DNA from: Streptomyces sp. NBC_00223
Lineage (GTDB): Bacteria > Actinomycetota > Actinomycetes > Streptomycetales > Streptomycetaceae
Direction: 5' to 3'
Assembly: GCF_036199905.1 (NCBI RefSeq)
Contig: NZ_CP108109.1
Location: 5,331,501-5,395,500 of the forward strand
Length of the DNA: 64,000 bases
Below, piece after piece: positions 7,940 through 17,015 of the stretch. The translations under genes were made by a program, and so were the position numbers. Under the pieces are notes generated by a model. The model had not been told where the DNA came from and did not search any database. It saw only the letters and a program-made list of their open reading frames with translations. Numbering within the stretch: position 1 is the first letter of the stretch; the number at the start of each line of letters is the position of its first letter.

Positions 7940-8560
7940 TCCGGCCGCCCCGTCAGGGGCGCGAGGAACTGCGCGACAAGCCACGATGACGGGAGAGCCG
8001 GGTTCCGTGCGGGCGGGGCAGGTGGTGTCGTGGGCGCCGACTCCCCGCGGGCCCGTGGCCGGGGCATGGGCTCGGCCCTTACGTCCGGGCGGCCCGGGTT
8101 GGGGCGTCCCGTTAGGGGCGCGGGGAACTGCGCGACAGGCCACGGTGGCGGGAGAGCCGGGGTCCGTGCGGGAGGGGCAGGTGGGCCGGACGGCCCTGGG
8201 GTGGGGGCCGAGGTCCGGGGCCGGACGGCCCCGGGGTGTGGGGGCGTGGGCTTGCCCTCTGCGTCCGGGCCGGGGTCATTCCCGGGCGCCCCTGACGGGG
8301 TGCCCCGTCAGGGGCGCGGGGAACTGCGCGGCAAGCCACGGTGGCGGGAGAGTCGGGTTTCGTGCGGGCGGGGCAGGCGGTGTCGTGGGCGGGGGCTGCT
8401 GCCGCGGCCCCGCGGGTGGGGGGTGTGGGCTTGGCCCCTGGGCCCGGGCGGCCCGGGTTGGGGCGTCCCGTTAGGGGCGCGGGGCACTGCGCGACAAGCC
8501 GCGATGGCGGGAGAGTCGGGGTCGGGGCGGGCGGGGCAGGTGGGCCGGCTCTCGGGCCGG
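7940..8560 (+). repeat. Array of four diverged 160-195 bp repeats between deoC and the PH-domain gene
   Basis: The 880-bp gap holds four copies of a unit whose core is GCGCGGGGAACTGCGCGACA followed by AGCCACGGTGGCGGGAGAG. Cores begin near 7950, 8108, 8303 and 8467. Copies 1 and 3 carry CCCCGTCAGGGG before the core; copies 2 and 4 carry CCCGTTAGGGG. Units alternate in length and share further blocks (GCGGGCGGGGCAGG and GGGGTGTGGGGGCGTGGGC). No credible gene was found in this gap. Confidence 0.7.
8286..8317. other. Perfect 15-bp hairpin in the repeat array
   Basis: GCGCCCCTGACGGGG and its exact complement (8303-8317) are separated by only two bases. The hairpin is unique to repeat copy 3 and overlaps its core. 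It could act as a terminator for upstream transcription or be a recombination scar. Confidence 0.6.
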
Positions 8561-8687
8561 ACGGCCCTGGGGCGGGGGCCGAGGTCCGGGGCCGGACGGC
8601 CCCGGGGTGCGAGGGGCGCCGAGGTTCGGGGCCGGGCGGGACCGGGTGTGCGGGGCGCGCCGCAGGCGTCAGGCACAATCGGGACTT

Positions 8688-9374
8688 ATGACGAGCCCCC
8701 ATCACGACCGCCCGACCTCCCCGGCCACCGCCGGTCCCGGGCAGCCGCAGTACGCCGACCGCGCCTACCGTTCGACGGCCGGTGTCTGCGGAGGAATCCT
8801 GCTGCTCGTTCTCGCCGGCTGGCTCGGCGGGGACGCGATCGCCCGTGGCACCGGTCACACCCCCTGGGTGGCCATCGCCGCCCTGCTGCTCGCCGTACCG
8901 CTCATCGTCGCCTTCACGGTCCGCCCCGCGGTCTTCGCCAACGCCGAGCGGATCCGTATCCGCAACCCGTTCCGTACGATCACCCTGCCGTGGACCTCGG
9001 TGGACGCCCTGCGCGCGTCGTTCTCGACGGAACTCTTCTCCGGCAGCCGCAAATTCCAGCTCTGGGCGATCCCCGTCTCCCTGCGCGCCCGCAAGCGCGC
9101 GGCCCGGCAGGACGCCCGGGCCAAGTCGGCGGGCGACGGACAGCGCAAGGACGCCTTCGGCGGGGCCCGGCGGCGGCCCCCGACGCCGGGCAGCGACGGG
9201 ACGGTCCGTTCCTGGTCCGATCAGGCGCTCGCCGATCTCCGTGAGCTGTCCGAGCACCGGCCCGCGCCCGAGGACGGGGTGCGGGGGGAGCCGGCGATTC
9301 GGTGGTGCTACGAGATCATCGCTCCGGCGGTGGCGGGGGCGATCGTCCTGATCGTCCTGCTCGCGATCGGCTGA
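8688..9374 (+). CDS. PH-domain-containing membrane protein
   Basis: A 228-aa membrane protein. A short disordered N-terminus is followed by two transmembrane helices (about residues 30-48 GGILLLVLAGWLGGD and 56-75 IAALLLAVPLIVAF). Next comes a small bacterial PH domain (about 80-130; IRIRNPFRTITLPWTSVDALRA is typical), a basic linker (RARKRAARQDARAK), and a C-terminal third helix (IIAPAVAGAIVLIVLLAIG). The function is unknown; such proteins are common single-copy streptomycete membrane proteins. The ATG at 8688 was chosen because conservation and hydrophobic pattern begin there. Confidence 0.72.
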   Translation: MTSPHHDRPTSPATAGPGQPQYADRAYRSTAGVCGGILLLVLAGWLGGDAIARGTGHTPWVAIAALLLAVPLIVAFTVRPAVFANAERIRIRNPFRTITLPWTSVDALRASFSTELFSGSRKFQLWAIPVSLRARKRAARQDARAKSAGDGQRKDAFGGARRRPPTPGSDGTVRSWSDQALADLRELSEHRPAPEDGVRGEPAIRWCYEIIAPAVAGAIVLIVLLAIG

Positions 9375-9417
9375 ACAGCTCAGCGGCCGAACGGCCGACG
9401 CGTGACCGCCGCGACGC

Positions 9418-9774
9418 TCAGCGGTGGCTGACGACGTTCACCACGCGGCCGTTCGGGTCCTCGGCGAAGAAGCGCCGTACACCCCACTCCTCGTCGCGCA
9501 GCGGATGCACGATCCGTGCCCCGCTCGCGACGACGGCCGCGTACACCGCGTCCACGTCGTCGACCTCGATGCTCATGTCGGGTACGGTCCCGGCGCTCTC
9601 GTCCCGGGTGATCAGCGTCACCTGCGCGGTCGGGTTGGCGGGCGAGGCGAGGGTGACCACCCACCCGAGGTCCATGACCTCCTCCAGCCCGAGCGTCCGG
9701 TAGAACCGGCGGCCGGCGGCCATGGCTTCCTCCGACCCGGTACGTACGTCCGGTACGACTCGCCGTACGCCCAT
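9418..9774 (-). CDS. VOC-family (glyoxalase/bleomycin-resistance-like) protein
   Basis: A 118-aa single-domain VOC protein of the beta-alpha-beta-beta-beta fold. Typical pieces are FYRTLGLEEVMDLGWVVTLASP, MSIEVDDVDAVYAAVVASGARIV and the C-terminal FFAEDPNGRVVNVVSH, with a metal-type Glu/His pattern. Enzymes in this family isomerise or cleave small molecules or bind antibiotics, and the substrate cannot be told. GAGGAG lies 7 nt upstream of the ATG. The gene converges with the PH-domain gene. Confidence 0.75.
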   Translation of the reverse strand: MGVRRVVPDVRTGSEEAMAAGRRFYRTLGLEEVMDLGWVVTLASPANPTAQVTLITRDESAGTVPDMSIEVDDVDAVYAAVVASGARIVHPLRDEEWGVRRFFAEDPNGRVVNVVSHR

Positions 9775-9907
9775 TCCGTGCTCCTCGCGTTAGCCCCCGA
9801 CCGGGCTCCGATCCTCCCTGGCCGGCGCCCCCGGGTCCAGCACCCCGCGGTCCGGCACCCGGAGGGCCAGCCCCCGTGAGCCCGGCGCCGGACCCCGCGC
9901 CGCACCG

Positions 9908-10807
9908 TCAGGACCAGGCTCCCGTCGGCAGCCCCGGCGTCCGTTCGCGGTCGATCACGCCCCACAGCGCGTGCGCCAGGGAGTGCTCCGCGTAGGCCCG
10001 GGTTTCCGGGTGGTCGGGGACCAGCCGGTCGAACTCGTACGACGCCGCCGGTGCCTGCCGCACCCGGTCCATCTCGGCCGCCGCCTCCGCCGTCATCCGG
10101 CGTGCCTCTTTCACCGTGACCGAGTTGAACATGTAGTCACCGTCCCAGGACACGGGGGCGGGGGTGCTGCCGTCCGTGGTGGTCAGGATCCGGAAGTACC
10201 GGTGCCGCGGCCATCGGAAGGACGCGACGAGGCATCCGTCCGCGCGCAGGGCGAGTGAGACGCCCGGGTCGGTCTCGCTGTCGCTCAGGGGGACGCGCAT
10301 CAGCGTCACCCCGAGGTCACCGAGCGGGTGCAGCTCTGTGCGGGGAGCCCCGAAGCGGGGGTTGACCCTGGCACAGGCGAACACGGACAACCGGTTCTGA
10401 CGCGGCAGGACGAGGCCGGCCCGGATCATCGCCAGCAACTCCAGATGCGCGCTGCCGGCCGAGAAGGGGACCCCCGCGGCCCGGGACTCCTCGAACAGCG
10501 GCCAGTGGTCCCCTTGCGGGTCTCTCCCGAACCGACGCGGCGGCCCGGCTTCCACATGGGCGTGAAGCGCCAGCAGCCGCGCGTGGTGGGGGTCCGCCGC
10601 CGTGATCCGGTTCAGGCGGGCGGTGTGCAGCGCCTCCAACTCGCGCGTCCCGCAGGGTCGGCACAGCACCTCGACCCGCGCGATACCCGATCGGGCGGCC
10701 GCCGCGGCTTGGGCGGCGTACCGGCGGTCCTTGCATCCGTCGCAGCACGGCTGTACGCAGGCTACGCAGCGTCCCGTGGCCGTTCTGCCGCACGCACAGT
10801 AGTCCAT
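9908..10807 (-). CDS. Hypothetical protein with N-terminal zinc-binding cysteines
   Basis: A 299-aa protein with a Cys-rich N-terminus (Cys4, 6, 14, 17, 21, 22, 25 and the later pair Cys49/Cys52), consistent with a B-box or double zinc-ribbon module. The rest has no recognisable domain. It contains an aromatic segment (DGCLVASFRWPRHRYFRILTT) and a helical C-terminus rich in Ala and Glu. No transmembrane segment or signal is visible. Its neighbours (a VOC protein and a sugar mutase) do not suggest a role. A 247-bp gap without features separates it from the mutase gene. Confidence 0.6.
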   Translation of the reverse strand: MDYCACGRTATGRCVACVQPCCDGCKDRRYAAQAAAAARSGIARVEVLCRPCGTRELEALHTARLNRITAADPHHARLLALHAHVEAGPPRRFGRDPQGDHWPLFEESRAAGVPFSAGSAHLELLAMIRAGLVLPRQNRLSVFACARVNPRFGAPRTELHPLGDLGVTLMRVPLSDSETDPGVSLALRADGCLVASFRWPRHRYFRILTTTDGSTPAPVSWDGDYMFNSVTVKEARRMTAEAAAEMDRVRQAPAASYEFDRLVPDHPETRAYAEHSLAHALWGVIDRERTPGLPTGAWS

Positions 10808-11054
10808 GTGAGCCCCTGCCCCTGGAGGATCGGACGATCGGACGCGACGTGGGTACGAGCCGCACCACGGCCGAAATGGTACGCCGGGGCCGTCCCGGGC
10901 GGTCCGGGCGTCCAGGGCCTTCCAGGGCTCTCTGCGGCGTTCCTGACGGGCCGTCGGCCGTTCCCGTCCGATCAGGGCGCCGGTCCGCCGCCCCGGCCGC
11001 CCGGAAAGGGGCTCGGGCCGTCCGGCGGCCGTTCGCCGGCCGGGCCGGCGTCTG

Positions 11055-12764
11055 TCAGAGCCCGGCGGCAGCGGCGACGTCGGACTTCAGAGCGGCGAGG
11101 ACGGCCGCCGCCGTCACGCGGGCGCGCGGGAGCGCCGCTGCGTCCGCCACCGGGACGACGACCTCCAGGTAGCACTTGAGCTTCGGCTCCGTCCCGCTCG
11201 GGCGGACGACGACCCGGGCGGACCCCACCCCCCGCCCGGCGTCGCCGGACAGCCCGTAGCGCAGACCGTCCGTGGGGGGCAGGCCCCCCGCCCCGGCGGT
11301 CAGGTCCTCCGCCGATACGACGGCCAGCCCGGCCAGGGCCGTGGGCGGGCGGGACCGCAGCCGGGACATCGCCGCGCCGATCAGGGAGAGATCGGCGACC
11401 CGCGCCGACAACTGGTCGGTCGCGTGCAGCCCGTGGGTGAGCGCGAGGCCGCCCAGGAGGCCGGTGAGCGTACGGGACTCCCCTTTGAGGCCGGCGGCCA
11501 GTTCCGCGACGAGCAGCGCGGCGGTGATGCCGTCCTTGTCCCGTACCCCCGCCGGGTCGACGCAGTAGCCGAGCGCCTCCTCGTAGCCGTAGCGCAGGCC
11601 GGGCACGCGGGCGATCCACTTGAAGCCGGTCAGCGTGTCCTCGTAGCCGAGCCCGGCGCGGGCCGCGATCTTCGACAGCAGTGAAGAGGAGACGATGCTC
11701 GCCGCGAAGGTGTCCTGGCCGGGTTCTGCGGCGCCGGTACGGACGAGGTGGACGGCCAGCAGCGCGCCCAGTTCGTCGCCGCGCAGCATGCGCCAGCCCG
11801 CGGGGGCCCCGGGGTCGGGTACGGCGACGGCGCAGCGGTCCGCGTCGGGGTCGTTGGCGATGACGAGGTCGGGGCGGGCGGTGAGCGCGGCCCTGAAGGC
11901 CAGATCCATCGCCCCGGGCTCCTCCGGGTTGGGGAACGCCACCGTCGGGAAGTCCGCGTCGGGCGCCGCCTGTTCGGCCACCGGGGTCGGCGCGGGGAAA
12001 CCGGCCCGGGCGAAGGCGGCGGTCAGCGTCTCCAGGCCGACGCCGTGCATCGGCGTGTACACGGTGGCGACGTCCCGCGGACCGTTCTCGGCCAGGACAC
12101 CGACCGCCCGGCGCAGATACGCCTCCAGGACGTCCTCGCCGAGTACGTCCCAGCCGCCGTCGGGCCGGGGGACGTCCGCGAGCGCGCCCACCGCCGCGAT
12201 CTCGGCGGCGATCTCCGTGTCCGACGGCGGCACGATCTGGGAGCCGTCGCCGAGGTAGACCTTGTAGCCGTTGTCCTGCGGCGGGTTGTGGCTCGCGGTC
12301 ACCATCACGCCCGCGGCGGCGCCGAGGTGCCGGATCGCGTACGCGAGCACGGGCGTCGGCAGGGGCCGGGGGAGCAGCGCGGCGCGCAGGCCCGCGCCCA
12401 CGACGACGGCGGCGGTGTCGCGCGCGAACCGTTCGGACTTGTGGCGGGCGTCGTAGCCGATCACGACGAGGCCACCGCCGCGGGCCTTGAGATACGCGCT
12501 CAGGCCGGCGGCGGCCCGGATCACCACCGCGCGGTTCATCCGGGTGGGGCCGGCGCCGAGTTCGCCGCGGAGGCCGGCCGTGCCGAATTCGAGGGTCCCG
12601 GCGAAACGGGCCGCCAGGGCCGCGGTGGCCTCGTTGTCGGCCCCGCCATTGGCCCCGCCATTGGCCTCGGCGGCCCGGAGGAGGGCCGCCAGCTCCTCGC
12701 GGGTGTCCGGGTCCGGGTCCTCGGCGAGCCAGCGCCGGGCGGTGGTCAGCAGGTCCGAGCTCAT
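11055..12764 (-). CDS. Phosphoglucomutase/phosphomannomutase (phospho-sugar mutase)
   Basis: A 569-aa alpha-D-phosphohexomutase that moves phosphate between the C1 and C6 (or C5) positions of a sugar. The catalytic phosphoserine loop is TASHNP (Ser158), the metal loop NDPDADRC, the sugar-binding loop GYEEALGYC and the phosphate-binding loop VRPSGTEPK. With deoC and purine nucleoside phosphorylase adjacent, converting (deoxy)ribose-1-phosphate to the 5-phosphate is an attractive role, as for the longer mutases of the PGM2 type. The start is the ATG with GGAGG 8 nt upstream. A tiny tandem repeat (ANGGANGGA near residue 34) lies in a surface helix. Confidence 0.88.
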   Translation of the reverse strand: MSSDLLTTARRWLAEDPDPDTREELAALLRAAEANGGANGGADNEATAALAARFAGTLEFGTAGLRGELGAGPTRMNRAVVIRAAAGLSAYLKARGGGLVVIGYDARHKSERFARDTAAVVVGAGLRAALLPRPLPTPVLAYAIRHLGAAAGVMVTASHNPPQDNGYKVYLGDGSQIVPPSDTEIAAEIAAVGALADVPRPDGGWDVLGEDVLEAYLRRAVGVLAENGPRDVATVYTPMHGVGLETLTAAFARAGFPAPTPVAEQAAPDADFPTVAFPNPEEPGAMDLAFRAALTARPDLVIANDPDADRCAVAVPDPGAPAGWRMLRGDELGALLAVHLVRTGAAEPGQDTFAASIVSSSLLSKIAARAGLGYEDTLTGFKWIARVPGLRYGYEEALGYCVDPAGVRDKDGITAALLVAELAAGLKGESRTLTGLLGGLALTHGLHATDQLSARVADLSLIGAAMSRLRSRPPTALAGLAVVSAEDLTAGAGGLPPTDGLRYGLSGDAGRGVGSARVVVRPSGTEPKLKCYLEVVVPVADAAALPRARVTAAAVLAALKSDVAAAAGL

Positions 12765-12850
12765 CGTCGCTCCTCCGTGGGTGGGGCCCTCGTGGCCGGG
12801 CGGGGTGGTCATCGGGCGCCGGGCGGTCTCGTCGTCGGGCGCCGGGCGGT

Positions 12851-13660
12851 TCAGAGCCTGGCGAGGACCCGGGTGAGGAGGGCGCCCATGTGGGAGGCGG
12901 ACTCACGGCCCGCTTCGAGGACCTCCTCGTGGTTGAGCGGCTCACCGGTCATCCCGGCGGCGAGGTTGGTGACCAGGGAGATGCCGAGCACCTCCGCGCC
13001 CGCCTCGCGCGCGGCGATCGCTTCGAGGCCCGTGGACATGCCCACGAGGTCGCCGCCTATCGCGCGGACCATGCCGATCTCGGCCGGGGTCTCGTAGTGC
13101 GGCCCGGGGAGCTGGACGTAGACGCCCTCCTCCAGGGAGGCGTCGACGTCCTTGCACAGGGCGCGCAGCCGGGGCGAGTAGAGGTCGGTGAGGTCGACGA
13201 AGTTCGCGCCGACGATCGGCGAGGTGGCCGTCATGTTGATGTGGTCGCTGATCAGTACGGGCTGGCCCGGGCGGAAGCCGGGACGCAGGCCGCCGCAGCC
13301 GTTGGTGAGGACGACGGTCTTGCAGCCGGCGGCCACGGCCGTACGGACGCCGTGGACGACCGTGCCGACGCCGCGGCCCTCGTACAGGTGGGTGCGGCCG
13401 AGGAAGATCAGGGCGCGGACTCCGCCGATGCGGACCGACCGTACGCGGCCCGCGTGGCCGGCCACTTCGGGCGCCGGGAAACCGGGGAGGTCGGTGATCG
13501 GGAACTCGTGCTCGGGGGTGCCCAGGGCGTCGGCGGCGGGCACCCAGCCCGAGCCCATCACCAGGGCCACGTCGTGGGTGCCGTCGCCGGTCAGCTCGCG
13601 CAGGCGGGCGGCGGCGACGGTGGCCGCGGCGTAGGGATCGGGGTTCACGAAATCGTTCAC
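12851..13660 (-). CDS. Purine-nucleoside phosphorylase
   Basis: A 269-aa trimeric-type purine nucleoside phosphorylase that splits purine (deoxy)nucleosides into base and (deoxy)ribose-1-phosphate. The phosphate site LVMGSGWVPAAD, the segments GRTHLYEG and LTNGCGGLRP, and the purine-site pieces ISDHIN, GPHYETPAEI and GMSTGLEAIAAREAG are all present. The start is a GTG. It lies upstream of the phosphosugar mutase on the same strand (86-bp gap). Together with deoC this makes a nucleoside salvage group. Confidence 0.9.
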   Translation of the reverse strand: MNDFVNPDPYAAATVAAARLRELTGDGTHDVALVMGSGWVPAADALGTPEHEFPITDLPGFPAPEVAGHAGRVRSVRIGGVRALIFLGRTHLYEGRGVGTVVHGVRTAVAAGCKTVVLTNGCGGLRPGFRPGQPVLISDHINMTATSPIVGANFVDLTDLYSPRLRALCKDVDASLEEGVYVQLPGPHYETPAEIGMVRAIGGDLVGMSTGLEAIAAREAGAEVLGISLVTNLAAGMTGEPLNHEEVLEAGRESASHMGALLTRVLARL

Positions 13661-13839
13661 GCGCAGAGCGTAACCCGTAACGGCCTACGCGCGTAGACGT
13701 CCCCCCAACTGAGCCGCAAGAAATCAGATCTTCCGACAATGGACTTCGTCCCGAACCCGTGCACCAGCCGTGCGCCCGCACCTCCTGCGCCCCGCGGGTG
13801 CCCTCCGGGCGGGACGCCAAGACCGCGCGCCGCGCCCGC

Positions 13840-14700
13840 GCTGACCCGGCGCGGACGCGCGCTGCCGCGCAGGGGTCGGGGGTGCGGAGGGCGCGGCCCC
13901 GGCCGCTGGAGGCGTTGCCGCCGAAGCGGCGGCAGCCGGGCGGACTGTGGCCGGGCGGTCGCCCTCTGGGCGGGGCGGCTGGGACGCCGTAGCGAGGGTG
14001 CGGCCGCGCGGGTTGGCCCGACGGTCCGGCGCGGGCGCGCGCTGCCGCGCAGGGAGCGGGGTGAGGGGGCGCGGTCCCCGGCCGCCGGAGGCGTTGCCGC
14101 CGGAGTGGCGGAAGCCGTGTGGGCTGCTGTCAGGCGGTCGCCCTCTGGCCGGGTTGGCCCGACGGTCCGGCGCGGGCGCGCGCTGCCACGCAAAGGTCGG
14201 GTTGCAGCAGGGCGCGATTCGGCCCCCGGGTGTCGGGCGTGGCGCCGCCGATGCGCGCAGGGCGGGTGCCTGGGGTGACCGCCTTCGGGCGGCGGGTGCG
14301 ATCCGGCGCCCGGGTCGCACCCGCAGGGGCGGACGTCAGGACCGCGCGGCGCGGCCCGCCGGCCCGGCGCGCGCTGCCGCGGCGGCAGCCGTGCGGGCTG
14401 CGGCCCGGCGGTCGCCCTCCGGGCGGGTTGGCCCGCTGGCCTGGTGCGGGCGGGCGCTGCCACGCAAAGGTCGGGGTGCCGGAGGGTGCGGTTCGGCCCC
14501 CCGAGTGTCGGGCGTGGCCCGCCGGCCCGCTGGCCCGGCGCGGGCGCGCTGGCGCGTAGAGGTTGGGGTGAGGGGGCGCGGTCCCCGGCCGCTGGAGGCG
14601 TTGCCGCCGAAGCGGCGGCAGCCGGGCGGGTTGGCCCGCCGGCCCGGCGCGGGCGGGCGCTGGTGGGCAGGGGCGGGGCGACGTCGATGTTCGCCGGGCG
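13840..14700 (-). repeat. GC-rich repeat array between the PNP and cyclotransferase genes
   Basis: The 1.1-kb gap 13661-14765 contains no convincing gene. It holds about six degenerate copies of a 90-180 bp module. One core reads GCGCTGCCACGCAAAGGTCG and similar (near 13858, 14038, 14179, 14454, 14548, 14658). A second block of 43 bp with a CCGCCGAAGCGGCGG hairpin is identical at 13901-13943 and 14587-14629 and diverged near 14079. CGGGCGGTCGCCCTC recurs three times. Long open frames here are by-products of the composition. Confidence 0.65.
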
Positions 14701-14765
14701 GGTGCTTGGGGGTCAGGGCTGTGCCGCGCGGGGCGCCCGCCGGGAGGGCGCCCGCCGGGAGGGCG

Positions 14766-15203
14766 TCAGCAGGGGCGCTTGCGGAGTTCCATGACGTAGT
14801 CGTAGGGCGCGCCGGCGGATTCCGCCGCGTCGGCCATCTCGCCCAGGTAGCGGGCCGAGGGGAGGCCGCCCTCGTAGTCGTTGAGGACGTAGAGCCAGGC
14901 CGCCGCGTCGCCCTCCAGCGTGTGGACCCGAACGGTCGTACGCCGGTAGATGCCCAGCGGGACGCCCTCCCAGCGGTCCATCGACTCCTCGTCCACGGGC
15001 GCGATGTCGTACAAGCCGACGAACACCTGGTGGCCCGGGTCCTCGACCAGGGTGGCCAGCGCGCCTTCCCAGCCCATCTGTTCACCGCCGAAGGTGAGCC
15101 GCCAGCCGTCCAGCCAGCCGGTGCCGCGCAGCGGGGAGTGCGGGGCGCGGCGCGTCATCAGCCGCGCGTCGAGGTTGCATGCGTAGGCGGCGTAGAGCGA
15201 CAT
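14766..15203 (-). CDS. Gamma-glutamylcyclotransferase-family protein
   Basis: A 145-aa protein of the GGCT-like fold. The N-terminal YAAYACNLDARLM replaces the family's YGSN-type substrate loop, followed by GWRLTFGGE and WEGALATLVEDPG, VFVGLYDI and a catalytic-type Glu in LDxYEG form (LNDYEGG). These enzymes release 5-oxoproline from gamma-glutamyl compounds, but the specificity here is unproven. The ATG before SLYAAYACN is preferred because upstream codons are not family-like. It is divergent from the flavoprotein gene (86 bp). Confidence 0.78.
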   Translation of the reverse strand: MSLYAAYACNLDARLMTRRAPHSPLRGTGWLDGWRLTFGGEQMGWEGALATLVEDPGHQVFVGLYDIAPVDEESMDRWEGVPLGIYRRTTVRVHTLEGDAAAWLYVLNDYEGGLPSARYLGEMADAAESAGAPYDYVMELRKRPC

Positions 15204-15289
15204 GGACACGAGAGTACGGGAGCCGGATGCGTCCGGCGTAAGGAAGCGGACCAGCCCCCCGGCGGCATTCGCTTGGCGCGTGCGGGACA

Positions 15290-16738
15290 ATGGGGTACGT
15301 GACTCGGATCGTGATCATCGGTGGCGGACCCGGCGGCTACGAAGCCGCGCTGGTGGCAGCGCAGCTCGGCGCGGAGGTGACCGTCGTGGACCGCGACGGC
15401 CTGGGCGGGGCGTCGGTCCTCACCGACTGCGTGCCGTCCAAGACGCTCATCGCCACGGCGGAGGTGATGACGACGTTCGATTCGTCGTACGACGAACTGG
15501 GCATCATCGTCGCCGACGACACTCCGTTGCTGGAACGTTCCGCCCGGGTGGTCGGCGTGGACCTCGGCAAGGTCAACCGCCGGGTCAAGCGGCTCGCGCT
15601 CGCCCAGTCGCACGACATTACCGCCTCCGTCACCCGGGCCGGCGCCCGTGTGCTGCGCGGCCGGGGCCGGCTGGAGGGCTGCCCGACCGCCGAGGGCACG
15701 CGCTGCGTGGTCGTGGAGGCCGAGGACGGTACGACCCAGCGGCTGACCGCCGACGCCGTGCTGGTCGCGACCGGCGCCCGCCCGCGCGAGCTGGAGGACG
15801 CGCGGCCGGACGGCGAGCGCATCCTGAACTGGACGCAGGTCTACGACCTCGACGAGCTGCCCAAGGAGCTCATCGTGGTCGGCTCGGGTGTGACGGGCGC
15901 GGAGTTCGCCGGCGCGTACCAGGCGCTCGGCTCGACCGTGACGCTCGTCTCGTCCCGCGACCGCGTGCTGCCCGGCGAGGACCCGGACGCGGCCGCCGTC
16001 CTGGAGGACGTCTTCCGCCGCCGGGGCATGAACGTGATGGCCCGCTCCCGCGCGGCCGGCGTCAAGCGCGTCGGCGACCGGGTCGAGGTCGCGCTCGCCG
16101 ACGGCCGGGTGATCAGCGGCACGCACTGCCTGATGGCGGTCGGCGCGATCCCCAACACGACGGGCATGGGCCTGGAGGAGTCGGGCGTACGGCTCACCGG
16201 GTCCGGGCACATCAAGACCGACCGGGTGTCGCGTACGAGCGCGCCCGGCATCTACGCGGCCGGTGACGTCACCGGGGTGTTCGCGCTGGCGTCGGTGGCG
16301 GCGATGCAGGGGCGGATCGCGATGTACCACATCCTGGGTGACGCGGTGGCGCCGCTGAACCTCAAGACGGTCTCGTCCAATGTCTTCACCGACCCGGAGA
16401 TCGCCACCGTCGGCTACACGCAGGCCGACGTGGACAGCAAGCGGATCGCGGCGAACGTGGTCAAGCTGCCGCTGCTGCGGAACCCGCGGGCGAAGATGCA
16501 GGGGATCAGGGACGGCTTCGTGAAGCTCTTCTGCCGTCCGGGGACGGGGATCGTGGTCGGCGGTGTGGTGGTCGCGCCCAAGGCGAGCGAGCTGATCCAC
16601 CCGATCTCGATCGCGGTGGACAACAGTCTGACGGTGGAGCAGATCGCCAACGCGTTCACGGTGTACCCGTCGCTCTCGGGCTCGATCGCCGAGGTGGCGC
16701 GGCAGCTGCACACTCGCAAGACCGCCGACGAAGGCTGA
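15290..16738 (+). CDS. NAD(P)H-quinone dehydrogenase of the LpdA flavoprotein type
   Basis: A 482-aa FAD-dependent pyridine nucleotide-disulfide reductase homologue. The FAD motif IIGGGPGGYEAA is at residues 9-20, the NAD(P) motif is VGSGVTGAEFAGA, and APGIYAAGDVTG and the dimerisation domain (NVFTDPEIATVGYT) are present. The redox-disulfide position reads GGASVLTDCVPSK: only one of the two cysteines remains, as in M. tuberculosis LpdA (Rv3303c), a quinone reductase and not a lipoamide dehydrogenase. An ATG at 15290 and a GTG at 15299 are both possible starts. No strong ribosome site is visible, and remembered homologues begin at the GTG (MTRIVIIGGG). Confidence 0.88.
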   Translation: MGYVTRIVIIGGGPGGYEAALVAAQLGAEVTVVDRDGLGGASVLTDCVPSKTLIATAEVMTTFDSSYDELGIIVADDTPLLERSARVVGVDLGKVNRRVKRLALAQSHDITASVTRAGARVLRGRGRLEGCPTAEGTRCVVVEAEDGTTQRLTADAVLVATGARPRELEDARPDGERILNWTQVYDLDELPKELIVVGSGVTGAEFAGAYQALGSTVTLVSSRDRVLPGEDPDAAAVLEDVFRRRGMNVMARSRAAGVKRVGDRVEVALADGRVISGTHCLMAVGAIPNTTGMGLEESGVRLTGSGHIKTDRVSRTSAPGIYAAGDVTGVFALASVAAMQGRIAMYHILGDAVAPLNLKTVSSNVFTDPEIATVGYTQADVDSKRIAANVVKLPLLRNPRAKMQGIRDGFVKLFCRPGTGIVVGGVVVAPKASELIHPISIAVDNSLTVEQIANAFTVYPSLSGSIAEVARQLHTRKTADEG

Positions 16739-17015
16739 GGAGAGCCTGCGGCTCGCTTCCCCCCGGCGCCGACCGCAGGTCGGCTCCCTGCGAGGCCCCA
16801 CGGCGGCTCGCCTCTGCCCGCCGGCCCGACGCCGGCTGACGGTCGGTGATCTGTCGGCCGCCCGCCGGCCCTTGCGGCGGCTGTCCGGCCGGACGCGACC
16901 GTCCGCGCCGACTCGCCTCCGGCGCATCGTCCCCTGCGGCGACCTGCCGACCCGGCACCGGTCTTCGCGGTGACCGACCGGCCAACGCCCCGCCGGCCCT
17001 ACGCCGATTGTGCCC

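Noticed and set aside
7940..8560. Possible CRISPR array
   Set aside because: Units are 160-195 bp and similar along their whole length; there are no short exact repeats with unique spacers and no cas genes.
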